Assembly: GCA_029532625.1 (NCBI GenBank)
Contig: JARFXM010000011.1
Coordinates: forward strand, 3,857,501 to 3,921,500
DNA length: 64,000 nucleotides
Reading direction: 5' to 3'
Origin: Lomentospora prolificans
Lineage: Eukaryota > Ascomycota > Sordariomycetes > Microascales > Microascaceae
Shown: positions 1 to 10,806 of the stretch, piece after piece
Layout: every line of letters starts with the position of its first letter
Position numbering within the stretch: position 1 is the first letter of the stretch
Program-made: the position numbers and the translations under genes
Notes under the pieces: model-generated
The model's database searches: none
Told to the model about the DNA's origin: nothing
Seen by the model: only the letters and a program-made list of their open reading frames with translations

Positions 1-1
1 G

Positions 2-748
2 TTCACGGGCTGTACAGAGGAGCCCTACAGGATGCAGTTATTCGGCAAGAGCACTACGAACCTAGAAGTCGTCACGGCAGACTTCCTTCCTGATGGGAAG
101 AATCTATACCTCATTGCTGCGGACATGAACGGCGATATCCACGTTTTGCAATACGATCCCGAGCGTAAGTTGACGAGTCCTTGAGTAGTCCCGTGCCCCA
201 TCCATTCTTGATAAAAGCCAAGTTCTAATCACCACGAAACTCTAGACCCAAAATCTCTCCAAGGTCACCTCCTTCTCCACAAGACAACCTTCTGCACCGC
301 CTCCAACGGCCCCACCGTAACTCTGCTACTCCCTCGCACCGTAACTTCTTCCTCCGGCCTCCAGCAAAACGGCCACGAGTCGGGTACCTTCCACAACCAC
401 ATCCTCCTCCTGGCCTCGGAGAGCGGCATGCTCTCCGCAATCACTCCCCTCTCCGAAGCAGCGTATCGACGCCTCCTCTCCCTCTCGGCACAGCTCGTCA
501 CCGCCCTCCCGACTGCGGCCGGCACGAACCCAAAGGCCTACAGGATGCCCCACCCTTCCGCCGGCTCCGTGGGCGTCGACACGGCAAGCGGGAGGACCAT
601 GATTGATGGCGCGGTGTTGGCTAGGTGGTGCGAGCTCGGCACGGGAAGGAGGGCGGAACTGGCGGGCAAAACGGGGTATTCGGGCGTGGATCAGGTTAGA
701 GGGGAGTTGGATTCTTTGCTGGGCTGGACTGGGCTTGCGTACTACTGA
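2..748 (+). CDS. CFT1: CFT1/CPSF160, 3' end only (cleavage and polyadenylation factor subunit)
   Basis: This is the C-terminal part of the large beta-propeller subunit of the nuclear mRNA cleavage and polyadenylation factor, which recognises the poly(A) signal. The 5' part lies outside the window. Exons are 2..164 and 246..748. The intron has a GTAAGT donor and a CTAG acceptor, and splicing restores the family-typical DPEHPKSLQGHLL. Before the intron one reads LEVVTADFLPDGKNLYLIAAD and IHVLQYDPE; after it FHNHILLLASESG and the terminal VRGELDSLLGWTGLAYY are close to what I know of fungal CFT1. The protein ends normally at a TGA. The assignment rests on the conserved C-terminal blocks and is firm, but the total protein length cannot be seen. 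Confidence 0.9.
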
Positions 749-1225
749 TTTTGGTGGGTGTGTGGACGTTTTGGGTGTGGCTATACGGTACGGGAAGGAC
801 TTTGAAGAGGAAACTAGGGCGTTTTCGCGGCTGGAAATACCAGAGGTGCAAAATGCTCTGAAGATGTGTATTATACCGACTCAGATTCCAGTTCTATAAA
901 CAGATAAAGATGGTGGTTTGGAAGTGAAGCACCATTGATATGACATCGTACGTGTACTAGTTCAAAACCTAAGTTGTGTTGATTGCAGTCTTTAATCCAC
1001 GCGAGTATGGCTCGCTATTTGTATCCATACACTATACGCTACGCTTCCTCCGTAGCATGTTAGGCTATACAACACACGTCTATTCCCTACAACCATCGCC
1101 CGTAACCCAAAAGTCTATAAGTTAGCCCAACGGAAAGAGAAAAGGCCAAAAGAACTTCGTAACGTCCAAAATCAGCATAGGCGCATCTTCCGCTAGCTCA
1201 CCAGCCGCCTTCGCCCAAGGAGCGC
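749..1225. other. Convergent intergenic region CFT1 / Pal1-like
   Basis: This is the tail-to-tail spacer between a plus-strand and a minus-strand gene. It should hold both 3' UTRs. No further gene, RNA or repeat is visible. Confidence 0.6.
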
Positions 1226-2007
1226 CTAACCACCTCCCTTCCGCCTCAAGCTGCCCCACCGTCTCCTCAGGCCAGAGTGATGATGAGAATTGCCATCCTC
1301 CTGCTCAACCGGGGTATACTTGGGGGCGTCGCTGACGCTCCTCTTCCTAGCCTTCACGGAGGGAGACTTGGAGAGGTGCTTAGAGGGGTAGTCTGAGTAG
1401 GGCTTCGGGTGGGGTTGCATCTCGTACGCGGAGCCGGCGTCGCCAGTGGATGAGTCGAGGGAGGATTTGCGACGACGGTGGCGTGACTTTTCCGCTTCTT
1501 CGAAGGTGTAGGAGGGTTCGCCCTTGCCCTTGAGGTCGTCGGGGTGATAAGTCTAAGAAGCAGTGTTAGTAGCTGGTAGGACAAGGGCAAGGCGTAGGAT
1601 AAAAACGCAGAAAAACGTACAAGGCCGTCCCATCGCTTATAGGCGCCTCCCATAGCGTCCGGCTCCCTCATCAGGTCCGCACCGTCTTCGTAGTCCATGA
1701 TATCTCCGTTAAAGTCGGGCTCCCCGGGAGGGATAGTAGCCGTTCCCTGGAGGGGCACATGCTTAATGAGGGAGTCCTTGACGTACTCGCGCGGGGTGGC
1801 CTTGAGGGCGGCCATGTTGGACTCGTGCACGGCGGCGACGGGGGAGTATTTTGTGTTTCTGTTGTTGGCGGCTAAGGTGGCATCGTAGGGGCCGCCGTGG
1901 TGGTAGGCACCGCCGATTGGGGTGTTGTCGAGGACGTCGATGGGGTCGGGGCGGGTATAGGTTTGGCGGCGTGGGCGGGTGCCGCCTGTGTCAGTGGATT
2001 TGGTCAT
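1226..2007 (-). CDS. Pal1-like cell morphology family protein
   Basis: A 237-residue protein with exons 1621..2007 and 1226..1552. The intron has a GTACGT donor and a TTAG acceptor, and it falls between codons inside the conserved YKRWDGL / TYHPDDLKGKG block. The N-terminal half carries DVLDNTPIGGAYHHGGPYDA. That resembles the HHxGPFDA core of Pal1 proteins, which associate with sites of polarised growth and endocytosis in yeasts. It is followed by REYVKDSL, HVPLQGTATIPPGE and a DYEDGADLMREPDAMGGAY segment. The C-terminal third is basic and serine-rich, as in a disordered tail. There is no signal peptide or membrane segment. Family membership is from memory of the motif; the protein is much shorter than yeast Pal1, so a separate small Pal1-like subfamily is likely. 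Function here is inferred. Confidence 0.6.
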
Positions 2008-3704
2008 GTTGACTGGCTTTCTTGTATGTATTGGGCGTGTGTGTTTGATGTGGTTCTGCCGTCAAAATGTAAGTTGAAATCTGTATTTCGGAGAGAGAAC
2101 TCGGGCAGCAATGAAGCTGGGCCAACCAGCTTTGGTGCTACTTACGCACCGAGTCAGGTTCAATCTAGGTCGATAGGCCAGATAGCTGTACTAATAGCGA
2201 ATAGGCTCCTTAGCCATGAAGGTATGTTGAACGAATAATGTATAGTCGCAAGAAATGTAGGTCAAGCATGTTTCAAGAACAAAGAAGCATGGAGGAACCC
2301 GGGTTTTGAAGTGTTGGAGGAGGTGCTGGGGGGCTTTTGGGAAGCAAGGAGAGAAGGGAGAGGTTACGTGGATCTGAGCGGGTCCATTAGCTTGGGGGTC
2401 GGAAGTCACTTGTCGACGGGATGCCTTTCCTTGGTTGAGACACACGTACAACCGGTCCGGCGTTGGTGTTCGCGAAACGGCGGAGATTGGAGAGTGGGCG
2501 CCCAAAGTATGGCCCGAGGAACACGCGGGGAGATTACGTGTACATGCGGGTACTTGTAGCTCGTAGACGCAAGAGGATATACGATGGACGAGTATATATT
2601 ATTTAGAGTGTAGACAGGCTACTGCAGATGTAGCCTCAGCTGCAGTGTAGCTTATCGGGTGAAGTCATGAGTGGTGGATGGTGATGGCGCATTGTCATCA
2701 TGATACTGGGTGGAGCTTTCCGTTGATTTGCGTGTCGCTCCTGCCCTGATACCATTTGTCCAAGCATCATGATCATACAAGTAGGCATATAGGAACAGGC
2801 TTGGTTCCGAATCCACCGAGAGGGTTTGCGCTCAGTTTCGGGACGAGATTTATTGGGCTCGCCTCCCTTTCCCGTAGCTCGTGTCGACAACCACAACCAT
2901 CGCATTCTACCCACGTCCGTCGCCGAAGACAATTCCATGTTGGCTGATGTCCGTGGGGTGACGTCACCAAGAACCAAAAAAGACAATGACACAATCAGCC
3001 ATTTGTGAGCGCTCCCTTCCCGCCAAGTTAGAAGCCGCGAGACCAGCGGGCAATCTGCTAAGCCAACTGTCTGAAATTATGTTGCGCAATAATTAAGCTC
3101 ATTCACCATAGTAATACAAAAGCTTGATCGAGTCTAGGGTTGATGAATATCATCAATTGAGCCAGGGGAAAAGATCATATCCTGTCATTCGCGGCTAGTC
3201 AGAGAGTACCCTGGCCAGCAACCGAAGTTACCCAACTTTGCTACCTGGGAGTGCTAGCTCTCAATACACGGGACCTATTATGATGTCAGTGCCCAATGTA
3301 GCCTGTCTTGGCCAGCTAGCCAGCCTGCGGGTGTGGACAGACGAGCCACAAGGGTAATGCGAACCATTGGTCTTGGACCCTGGGTATGCTGGTAGTCTGG
3401 CGATTCTGGGGAGATCATGTATGGAATGCTCCTCGTCGTTCATGCTAATAAGTGTAACCTGGAACTGTTTCGCGGTCCCTGCATGCATGCAGGCAGGTGT
3501 TAATAGATCAGATCTGGTAGCATCAACCCTCCCAGAATACCAATCAAGCTTTTATAGATGCCTCAGTCGAATAGCCCACTGTAGCACCTATTTCCCCGCT
3601 TCTGCCTCCCATGTAGAAAAACGACCTGAACTCGTAAATTACTCGTAACCCAGCACACACCAACGTCCAAGGTAGCCAAGACAGTCATCCCCCACGTCAC
3701 ATTC
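2008..3704. other. Intergenic region, Pal1-like / USB1 shared promoter side
   Basis: This is a 1.7 kb divergent spacer. Short open frames occur on both strands, but none shows a recognisable domain, plausible splicing or protein-like composition. I see no repeat or RNA gene. Confidence 0.5.
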
Positions 3705-4766
3705 ATGGGTCTCGTCGACTACTCCGACTCCGACTCCGATTCGCCCCCTCCCCAGCCGGATCCCAAGCGCCGGAAATCCTCCACCATCTCGGCGCCGTCC
3801 TCCGGAGACCTTCGAAAAGGCAGCCTTCCACCCCTGCCGGATAATTTTTATGACCTTTATGCCTCGACCGTTCGCCAAAGCGTCGCGGATGACCCTTCAC
3901 TTCACCAGGGCCGGAAGCGGTTAAACCCACACAAGGTTGGGAACTGGCCGTCGCACGTTTACATAGAATGTAAGTTCATGGCAAATATCACTCTTCTTCG
4001 TTCCGCTATTCACGGAGTTTTAGGGCATCCGTCCGACGAAGAGCACCGCGTTCTCGTAGCGCTCATCGAGGGCGTTCAGAAGAAGCTACGTAAGACGGCC
4101 ACGATCACGTCACTCCTATCGAGTGATCTCGGGGCTCCGCTCCCGTTGCATATCAGTCTCTCGCGGCCGCTGGCGCTCACTACTGCGCAAAAAGACGATT
4201 TTCTAGAGTCCATATCGACGGCAATCCATGCGTCGTCCATTCCACCGCATGTCTCTTCCGGCTGTCCCATTACATGATATATAGCCATACTAACGATAGC
4301 CCATGATAGATTCTATGTAAGACCTTGTACCCTAAAGTTCTTCAAATCCCCCGACTCCAACCGCACGTTCCTCGTCCTCAACGTCCGCCCCTGCTCAAGA
4401 CAGCAAGACCCATCTCACCCGTCATCGCCGAGCTCCAGAGCCCACGGCAAACCCCTCACAGCTCTTCTCAAGAGGTGTAACTCCATCGCCGAATCCTTTA
4501 ACCTCCCTCAACTCTACCAAAAAGGCGGGGATTTCACGCCCGACGAAAACGCGTTCCACATATCTTTGGCCTGGACCCTCGACGATGTCCCAGATGGTGA
4601 GGAAGTATCGGAGCCGAACGATGTAGAACCCAAAACACCCTTGGATGAGATCAAGCGATGGGCTGTCAGGGTCTCCGGGGTCAAGGTGAAAATTGGCAAT
4701 GTGGTTACGCACGTGGGCCTAGAGAAAAACGGCGCCTCGGGCAAAGATGAGATTTTTGGTTGGTGA
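3705..4766 (+). CDS. USB1: USB1/Mpn1, U6 snRNA 3'-5' phosphodiesterase
   Basis: This nuclear 2H-family phosphodiesterase trims the oligo(U) tail of U6 snRNA and leaves a protected end, which stabilises the spliceosomal U6 RNP. The 314-residue reconstruction uses exons 3705..3969, 4024..4246 and 4310..4766. Both catalytic HxS motifs are present: HIS in PLHISLSRP (about H131/S133) and HIS in FHISLAW (about H246/S248). The N-terminus has an acidic DSDSDSD stretch and KRRK, common in the family. Intron 1 restores HVYIEWHPSDEE. Intron 2 appears to be GC-AG: a GCATGT donor after PP joins directly to FYVRPCTLKFF, which keeps the spacing expected from relatives; no GT donor in phase does this. The gene converges on ERO1. 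Confidence 0.88.
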
Positions 4767-5087
4767 AGAGAGCGGGAATGATTAAATCCATCAAAAAAAA
4801 TTCATCTAAAATTCATCTATGGAAGCGGCTTGAAACTGCTAACATGTGTAGCTGAATAGCTTATGTACAAAGTAATGTGTAGCTCGGGGAAGTGCCCTCC
4901 GTGAGCGTCATCTCCGAACACAACACGGGCAATATCGCCTCATCTCGTTTGAACTCCGCAACGCCACACCCTATGCAATGCGCAACCTTCCTGGTCTGAT
5001 ATCTTCAGATATGATTCAAAGAAAACGCCAATCAATGAGGCTTCTAGTTTCAGTAAAACAAACAAGAATAAACACGCTTAAGAGCCT
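4767..5087. other. Convergent intergenic region USB1 / ERO1
   Basis: This is a short tail-to-tail spacer that probably holds the two 3' UTRs. Nothing else is visible. Confidence 0.6.
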
Positions 5088-7028
5088 CTATAGCTCATCC
5101 ACGCGAGGGAGCTCGATGGTCCAGGTGCGAGGGCTAATGGGTAATCCGACGTAATACTGGTAGAAGCGCCTCATTTCGGAGGACACAACTTGCCACCTGC
5201 ATGCCCACCGTTAGTGTTGAGTCTCTTCGAGAATTGGGCGGTAAGTGTATACTTACAGTAGGAAGGGGAAATTCAGCCATGACCTAAGCACAATCCCGAA
5301 CGCCTTGTACACTCTGGCAAACTCGTGGTCGAACGTTTCTCCGACCGTTTTGGCCTTCTTCGACTTTGGAGCTTTCACCTCCTCGTCATCCATCTCCGCA
5401 TACAGATCTTCTTCCGCCGCGCGTAAGGGTTCGTCGTCCTCGAGATACGGATCCGTGTCCGGGTCGGACTTGGGAATCTCAGGTTTCTCAATGGTGGCTG
5501 CGTGCTCGTCGGCTCGGCCTTCAATCATGGATCGGAACTGGCCAATAGCATGGAGAGAGCTGCTGACACGAGCGTAGGTATTAAAGAGAGCAACGAGCTC
5601 GGTGCGCTTTAGCCTAGGAATCTCATTGCTCTCATTGTCGAACTCGAAAAGCACCTTGAGCGCTGTACCGTAGCCGGCCGTTTGAAGCTTACCCCATAGG
5701 CGGCACTTGTCGCAGCCAACACAGTCCATCAGTCGGCTGACGTTGCGGAATCGGTTCCTAAAGTCCTCCTTTAGGGATGGACCCTCGCCGTTCTTGAACA
5801 TTAGACTCTCGTCGAAAATCTGAGGCACGCTAGCGGCGGCATCAGTGACAGCTTGGATTTTGGCCTTGGTCTCCGCATCTTGCTGTTTATCACCAGTGCA
5901 GAAAACGTAATCACTGCCCTGAAGGTAGGGCCCTAGCTTCGCGATGGCGCGGGTAACGAGTGCGTAGTTGAAATAAAGGTTGCTAATGCGGTCGGGGAAC
6001 TGATGCAATCGGCCATTGTAGCACGCAAGGTTGGGCGTCCATTCACCCGTGGTCTGGTTCAGGAAATCCCAGCAAAGATGGGTGCTGATGCTGGCGTGCA
6101 TACCGGAAATGACGCGGTAAAACACACGCTTCTCAATACACTGGTCTTCCAGTTCGAGACCGGTTTGAGCGACAAAGGGAGTGTTTGGGTTCTCCTGGCG
6201 CTTCTGCTCGAGTACTTGTTGTCGACCGGCAGCTTCAAGCACATGCTTGAAGTCGAAGGCAGCGGGGCCCTTTGGTTGCCAGTCTGAGACACCAGGAGGA
6301 GACGACTTAGGGAAAGAGCTCTTTTGGAAACAGTTCTCTCGGTATATGGCATCCCACACCTGCTTGGCGCCGTCACCGGCATAGCCAGTAAATCTCTCCG
6401 GGTTCTGCAAAAGGCTGACATAGTCACCTTTTGAGGTGGCGCTCTCATCTTCAGGGACACAGTAATCCCGGTCGTCGCACTCGTCGTCGTATTCAACAAC
6501 ACAGCTTTCCCCTACATCCTCACCCAAGTCGCCACCCAAGGGCTTTTCAGGCCGTTGGATCTGTACGCTCTTATTCGGATGTTTCGCCCTGGGTCCTTCC
6601 AGCTTGCTAAGCTCTTCAGCTCGCCAGACTTCGGGAATGTCTTCTTCATTGTCAAGGGTGGCGACGGCGCAGGCAATGTTGCCACACATGCCATTCTCGT
6701 CGTTCCAGAAAGGACATCGCTTGTGAAAGAGGTTGACTCTGTAGTGTGAGAAGAAATCAGTAGTTTTGGTAAGTTCGTCAACGGCGGGCTTGACTTCGGT
6801 ATTGAGGCGGTCGAGAGTCGCATAGGAGGCACAGGCGTCCGACACTATGGCGCGAGGTGAGATCTGAAACGAGGGTTGGTTGTTAGACACGTCTATGAGG
6901 GCATCGGGGGCTGCGGAGCCAACGGCTGACGTGGCAGAAGACAAAGACGATGATGCAACAGAGGCTTCACTAGGAAGAACGGAAAGCAAGAGAGAGAAAA
7001 GGGAAACGGCGGCATACCGCACAATCAT
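5088..7028 (-). CDS. ERO1: ERO1, endoplasmic reticulum thiol oxidase
   Basis: This FAD-dependent ER oxidase re-oxidises protein disulfide isomerase and passes electrons to oxygen. The 626-residue protein has exons 5257..7028 and 5088..5196. An N-terminal signal peptide (MIVRYAAVSLFSLLLSVLP) is followed by the KRCPFWND block (C105) with the shuttle-type CGNIAC (C115, C120). The active-site triad CVGCDKCRLWGK (C436, C439, C442) follows, as do SGMHASISTHLCWDF and YFNYALVTRAIAKLGPY. The frame stays open upstream of M1 but contains no ATG there, so this start is well fixed. The terminal exon adds RFYQYYVGLP and ends in VDEL, resembling an H/KDEL retrieval signal. The acidic linker before the last exon (EDDEPLRAAEED...) looks disordered. 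Confidence 0.93.
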
Positions 7029-9038
7029 CTTCGGTAGCAGCAGCGGCGCATCTAACCTGCGCCGTCCAACTCGTAAGAATTGTGAGGCAGAGCAGTTTGG
7101 ACGGAGGCCGCATCGTCTCGGACGCTTGCTGGTGGTGACCTTGCGGAGGGGGGTGGTCACGCTTCGAGGGTGGTAGTGTTTAATACGTCTCCAGGTCGTC
7201 GAGGACAGCTGGCTAAACGCCGTTCGAGAATCGGCTCTGCGGCGGATTTTCCGGAGAGGAAGCAGATATGTGTGGTGGAAAATGAGAGTTAATTAGGAAG
7301 ATTGGGCCGGGATTGGCGGGGAACCACTATAATTCCAGGTTCGGTAGAGGGGTGTTTAACGTCGGGAATGTAGCAGCATATGAACAGGTATTTTAATGCG
7401 AAACTGCAAAGTAACGAGGGGTGAGCTATCCGGGGGGAAAAGAAGGGCGTTGAGGATGTCCAAGTGAAGGGGGAAAGCTGAGACGAAAGGGATGTGAAGA
7501 TCTCCAAGCAAACCGCGAGAGGTTGGAGACTGGTTCAGGACTGGGAACAACGCCACTGATAATAACAACTCAGACCAAAACAGCGGTATAGGAAACCCCG
7601 GGATCTACACAAAAAAGGACACAATTCAAGATCGCGAACAAGCAAGTATTACCCAACAGACCACACATCGAACGGAGTCGTGGATTCCCGCAAATGATCC
7701 CAAAGGAGCAGGCGGCGAATCTGCAAGGTGTCCACAGCCTGCAAGGTACATCGATGTCGGCTCTTTGCACACGGAGTACAGGCTAGAAACTTGATTCCTT
7801 TGGAGGCTACCCGTATAACTATAGTGTTAATACTGTGATTCGCACGCCCTGGGTACCCTGAAATAAGCATCCGCCACATTAATAATCCCGTATTTCTGCA
7901 ATAGGGCGACCTTGTCCGAAAATCAGCAGATATCATCGAGAAATCCCTGCCCAGGAACCAAAAAACATACTTTGCCCAGTCCGGCGACGTCCGCTAAGCC
8001 TGAAATAGAGAACTGGGTCTACGATGTACTGAAGCATGTCAACTTTCCCAATAATAGAACGAAAGGTGTCGGGAGTTAGGGCGATGCTAGTCCCCGAAAA
8101 ATCCCACGTAAGAAATTCATCAATTGAATCCACACCACCCAGATGCAGTTTGGTGGCGGAAACTGCACGTGCTTGTGCTTCTATCCGATATCGACACTCT
8201 TGTTGCGTGCCTGTCCAAGTCGCCACAGCAAAGTCTGAATGACTGGCAACTACTCAAGGACGGTGCACTAAAAACTCCCGTATCCGCGGGCCGAGAGTAT
8301 GTGTATGAAAGATGTGGCTAGTAATATTCTAGATCGTTCTGAATCGAGTTTTCGAAGTCTCTCGTCCACTCCAAGTTCCGATCCACTCCTTATATACTTA
8401 TACTATATAAATATGCACATCACAATTGAGACAAGTCCAATTGCTTTGCTGCTGTTGAATTACTGTCATAGACATGGCTTGGCTCCCGCTCCACTGTTGG
8501 TAAGCCCTCGTCATTAGATGGCTGTGTTAGGACTGAGGACGAATAGTAAGCTATCGGTTGTAACTGGTTTTAGGTGTAGCTTCATCTCCCACTCGGCGAG
8601 GTCGGAAACATTCAATATAAATTACGTCGCCTTGTGCTCCCTAGCTATAGCTAGAAGATTGAGGGCTGGCTAGCAGGGTCGAGTCTAAGGTGTGGGATGC
8701 TCTAGCCATGGCTATAGAGTACAGAGTCGAATGGGGCGACCGAGGCGAGAGAAAAAGAGGCGTCTAACAGAGGAAGCACAAGATGACGGGGGTTTGTCCG
8801 CCTCTCAGTATATATCTATATTTTTGCATGAATCATGGGCACATTATACCGTACAATCCTTCGTCTTTGAATGATGAAAAGTTGAGACGCTTCTGAAGAA
8901 ATTTTTAATCGTCTTGTGGTTCAATGATGAGGTAAACCGAGTGTGAAATAGTTACAGGGTATCGTAGACCGAGGCCACATCGTCATTCGCCGTCCGCCGA
9001 GGGCTACCGCCAGCCGCCAAAATCAGAAATCATCGGCT
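7029..9038. other. Intergenic region ERO1 to CKS1
   Basis: This 2 kb stretch has no intact gene. On the minus strand around 7680..7790 a zinc-cluster-like cysteine pattern is split between two frames (see findings). A 97-codon minus-strand frame at 7933..8226 has no recognisable domain. The remainder holds nothing that I can support. Confidence 0.5.
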
Positions 9039-9634
9039 CTACTGAGGAGCGGTGTAGTTGAGGGGTCGCCTACAAATCACCGTTAGCTGAGCGCTTGGGA
9101 CGCACAAAGTTCACCACTGCAACAAAACTTTTACTCACTTGAACAGCAGAATGTGGGGCTCGGGCTCGTGAACTTCGTAATGCTCCCAGCCCAAACTCTA
9201 TATATTCGCAAAGTGTTAGCAAAAGCTCCGTATTGTGGTCCCTTAGACGGGTAGTAACGGACCTGGGTAATGCCCAAGGCACGCCATTCTTCCTCCCAAA
9301 GCAGCTTCAAGGTGCCCTTGGCGGTATCGTGGTAATCCTTGGGAATAACCTTGAGCATAGCCTTCGGAAGCTGGACGTGTCGGTACTCGTATTCATTATC
9401 GGAGTACCTAGCAAGTCACACAAAAAGACGGCTGTTAGCTTCATCGAAACCCGGGTAGATGCAGTAGGGGTGCAGGCAATGGTAGAGAAGTGGAAAGAGA
9501 AGCAGGGGGGAAAACGGTGCCGACGCGTACCGAGCAGAGTAGTGAATGGAGTCGATATACTCCTCAAGGCGAGCACGCTCGTCGTCCTGAAGGGGACGGG
9601 GGGTCTTGTTTCGTCGGCTCGTGTCAATATCCAT
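9039..9634 (-). CDS. CKS1: CKS1/suc1, cyclin-dependent kinase regulatory subunit
   Basis: This small adaptor binds CDK1 and docks phosphorylated substrates during the cell cycle. Four exons (9531..9634, 9263..9407, 9139..9197, 9039..9069) give 112 residues, the usual size for filamentous fungi. The fold is complete. It includes IDSIHYSARYSDNEYEYRH with the anion-binding arginine region, LPKAMLKVIPKDY, and KLLWEEEWRALGITQSLGWEHYE. The HEPEPHILLFKRP signature contains the beta-hinge HxPEPH. All three introns are GT-AG (123, 65 and 69 nt). Without the last splice, translation stops right after LLFK; splicing at the second possible AG adds RPLNYTAPQ, which matches yeast-like tails, so I prefer it. 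Identification is secure; only the extreme C-terminus depends on the splice choice. Confidence 0.93.
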
Positions 9635-10806
9635 TGGGACGGTCGAGATGATGATAACCTCACGCGATATCTAGAGGGCTGCCGGTCGGTAACACGCCGT
9701 CGAACGAGGATATTCGCGATTAACCGCGCGATATCGATCAGCCTAAGAAAGATATCGTGGTAATTGGGCTCTGAAGGTCTGCAAACGATTACGTCCTTTT
9801 GGTGGAATGCTCGGACTCGGCTCGAGTGAAGGGGAAAGAGGAGATGGTAAGGAGGATATTGGATTGGGATTCAGTGGGAAAGAAAGCAATTGTATTAATC
9901 TAGGGCACCCAAATAAAAGGCAACAGGTGGCCTTTGAGCCTCACGATAGTTAGTGTTTCTCTATCAGAGAGGCTGAGATATCGTGGACTTAGATGTGGTG
10001 GTGTAAACAACACCCACCCTTCAGTCCCGCATAGCAGCACAGGCAATTAATACATAGACAGGCGGGGCTGTTGGCGGGGATAGGTTTGGACTTATCACCA
10101 CGTGACTAGATCCCCTTGTAGATCCTAGTATTGTCTGGTGGCAGGTGAATAAGGAAGAGTGTAAGACGACGATTAGTTATGTTTTGACTCAACATCCTTG
10201 GAACAGGTTTCCTTCAAAGAATATCATCAGAGGAATCATATTCTAGGCTACAGAATCCATAGAAAAACGAGGAGGTATATAGTGTCATAATTGATATATA
10301 CACTACTGAGTACAAAGAAGCCTGGAGTTTGAAATGTAACCATTGCAACTGAATGGCTGCTTAAAGTGACAAGTGGGTGCTGGCCAATTAACTTCCGACA
10401 TTCCAGCACTCCAAAATGCCCCAGCACAAAGCGATAATATCAGTCAGCAATTCAAGACGCGGGTAAATACCGGATAATACCATGACCCAACATGAAACTA
10501 TCCAGGTCATATGGCCACCTTCTGCCAAAGGGCAGCAGCTGGATATTCTGTGGCTTGCCAGACTTTGAATTCTGAGAACATTGAAGCCATGGCAAGAGCG
10601 AGAGGATGTCTTGCTGTTCCCAAAATATTACTGTCAACCTCACCTTAAACTTTGTGCAGTGCATCGCGTCCGTCTCGAACCAGCCCCAATTTCCACCAAC
10701 CGCCCCTTTGATCCGATTCTGGCTGCCATCAAAAGGATTTTAAACGACTCTTATGCGAGATATACAAGCCCTTTAAGTCTTGCGATACGCGCGCTGTCCT
10801 TTTTAA
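9635..10806. other. Divergent promoter region CKS1 / RSC4
   Basis: This 1.2 kb divergent intergenic stretch is expected to hold both promoters. It has no credible open frame, RNA gene or repeat. Confidence 0.5.

Noticed and set aside
7200..7225. TTCGA-containing word resembling a tRNA T-loop
   Set aside because: The expected C after the loop and a pairing stem are missing, and no matching A box or acceptor stem is found. No tRNA is convincing anywhere in the window.
9118..9138. 22-nt intron in CKS1 (GTGAGT to the nearest GCAG)
   Set aside because: It is too short for splicing; the acceptor further on gives a 69-nt intron and the conserved KRPLNY tail.
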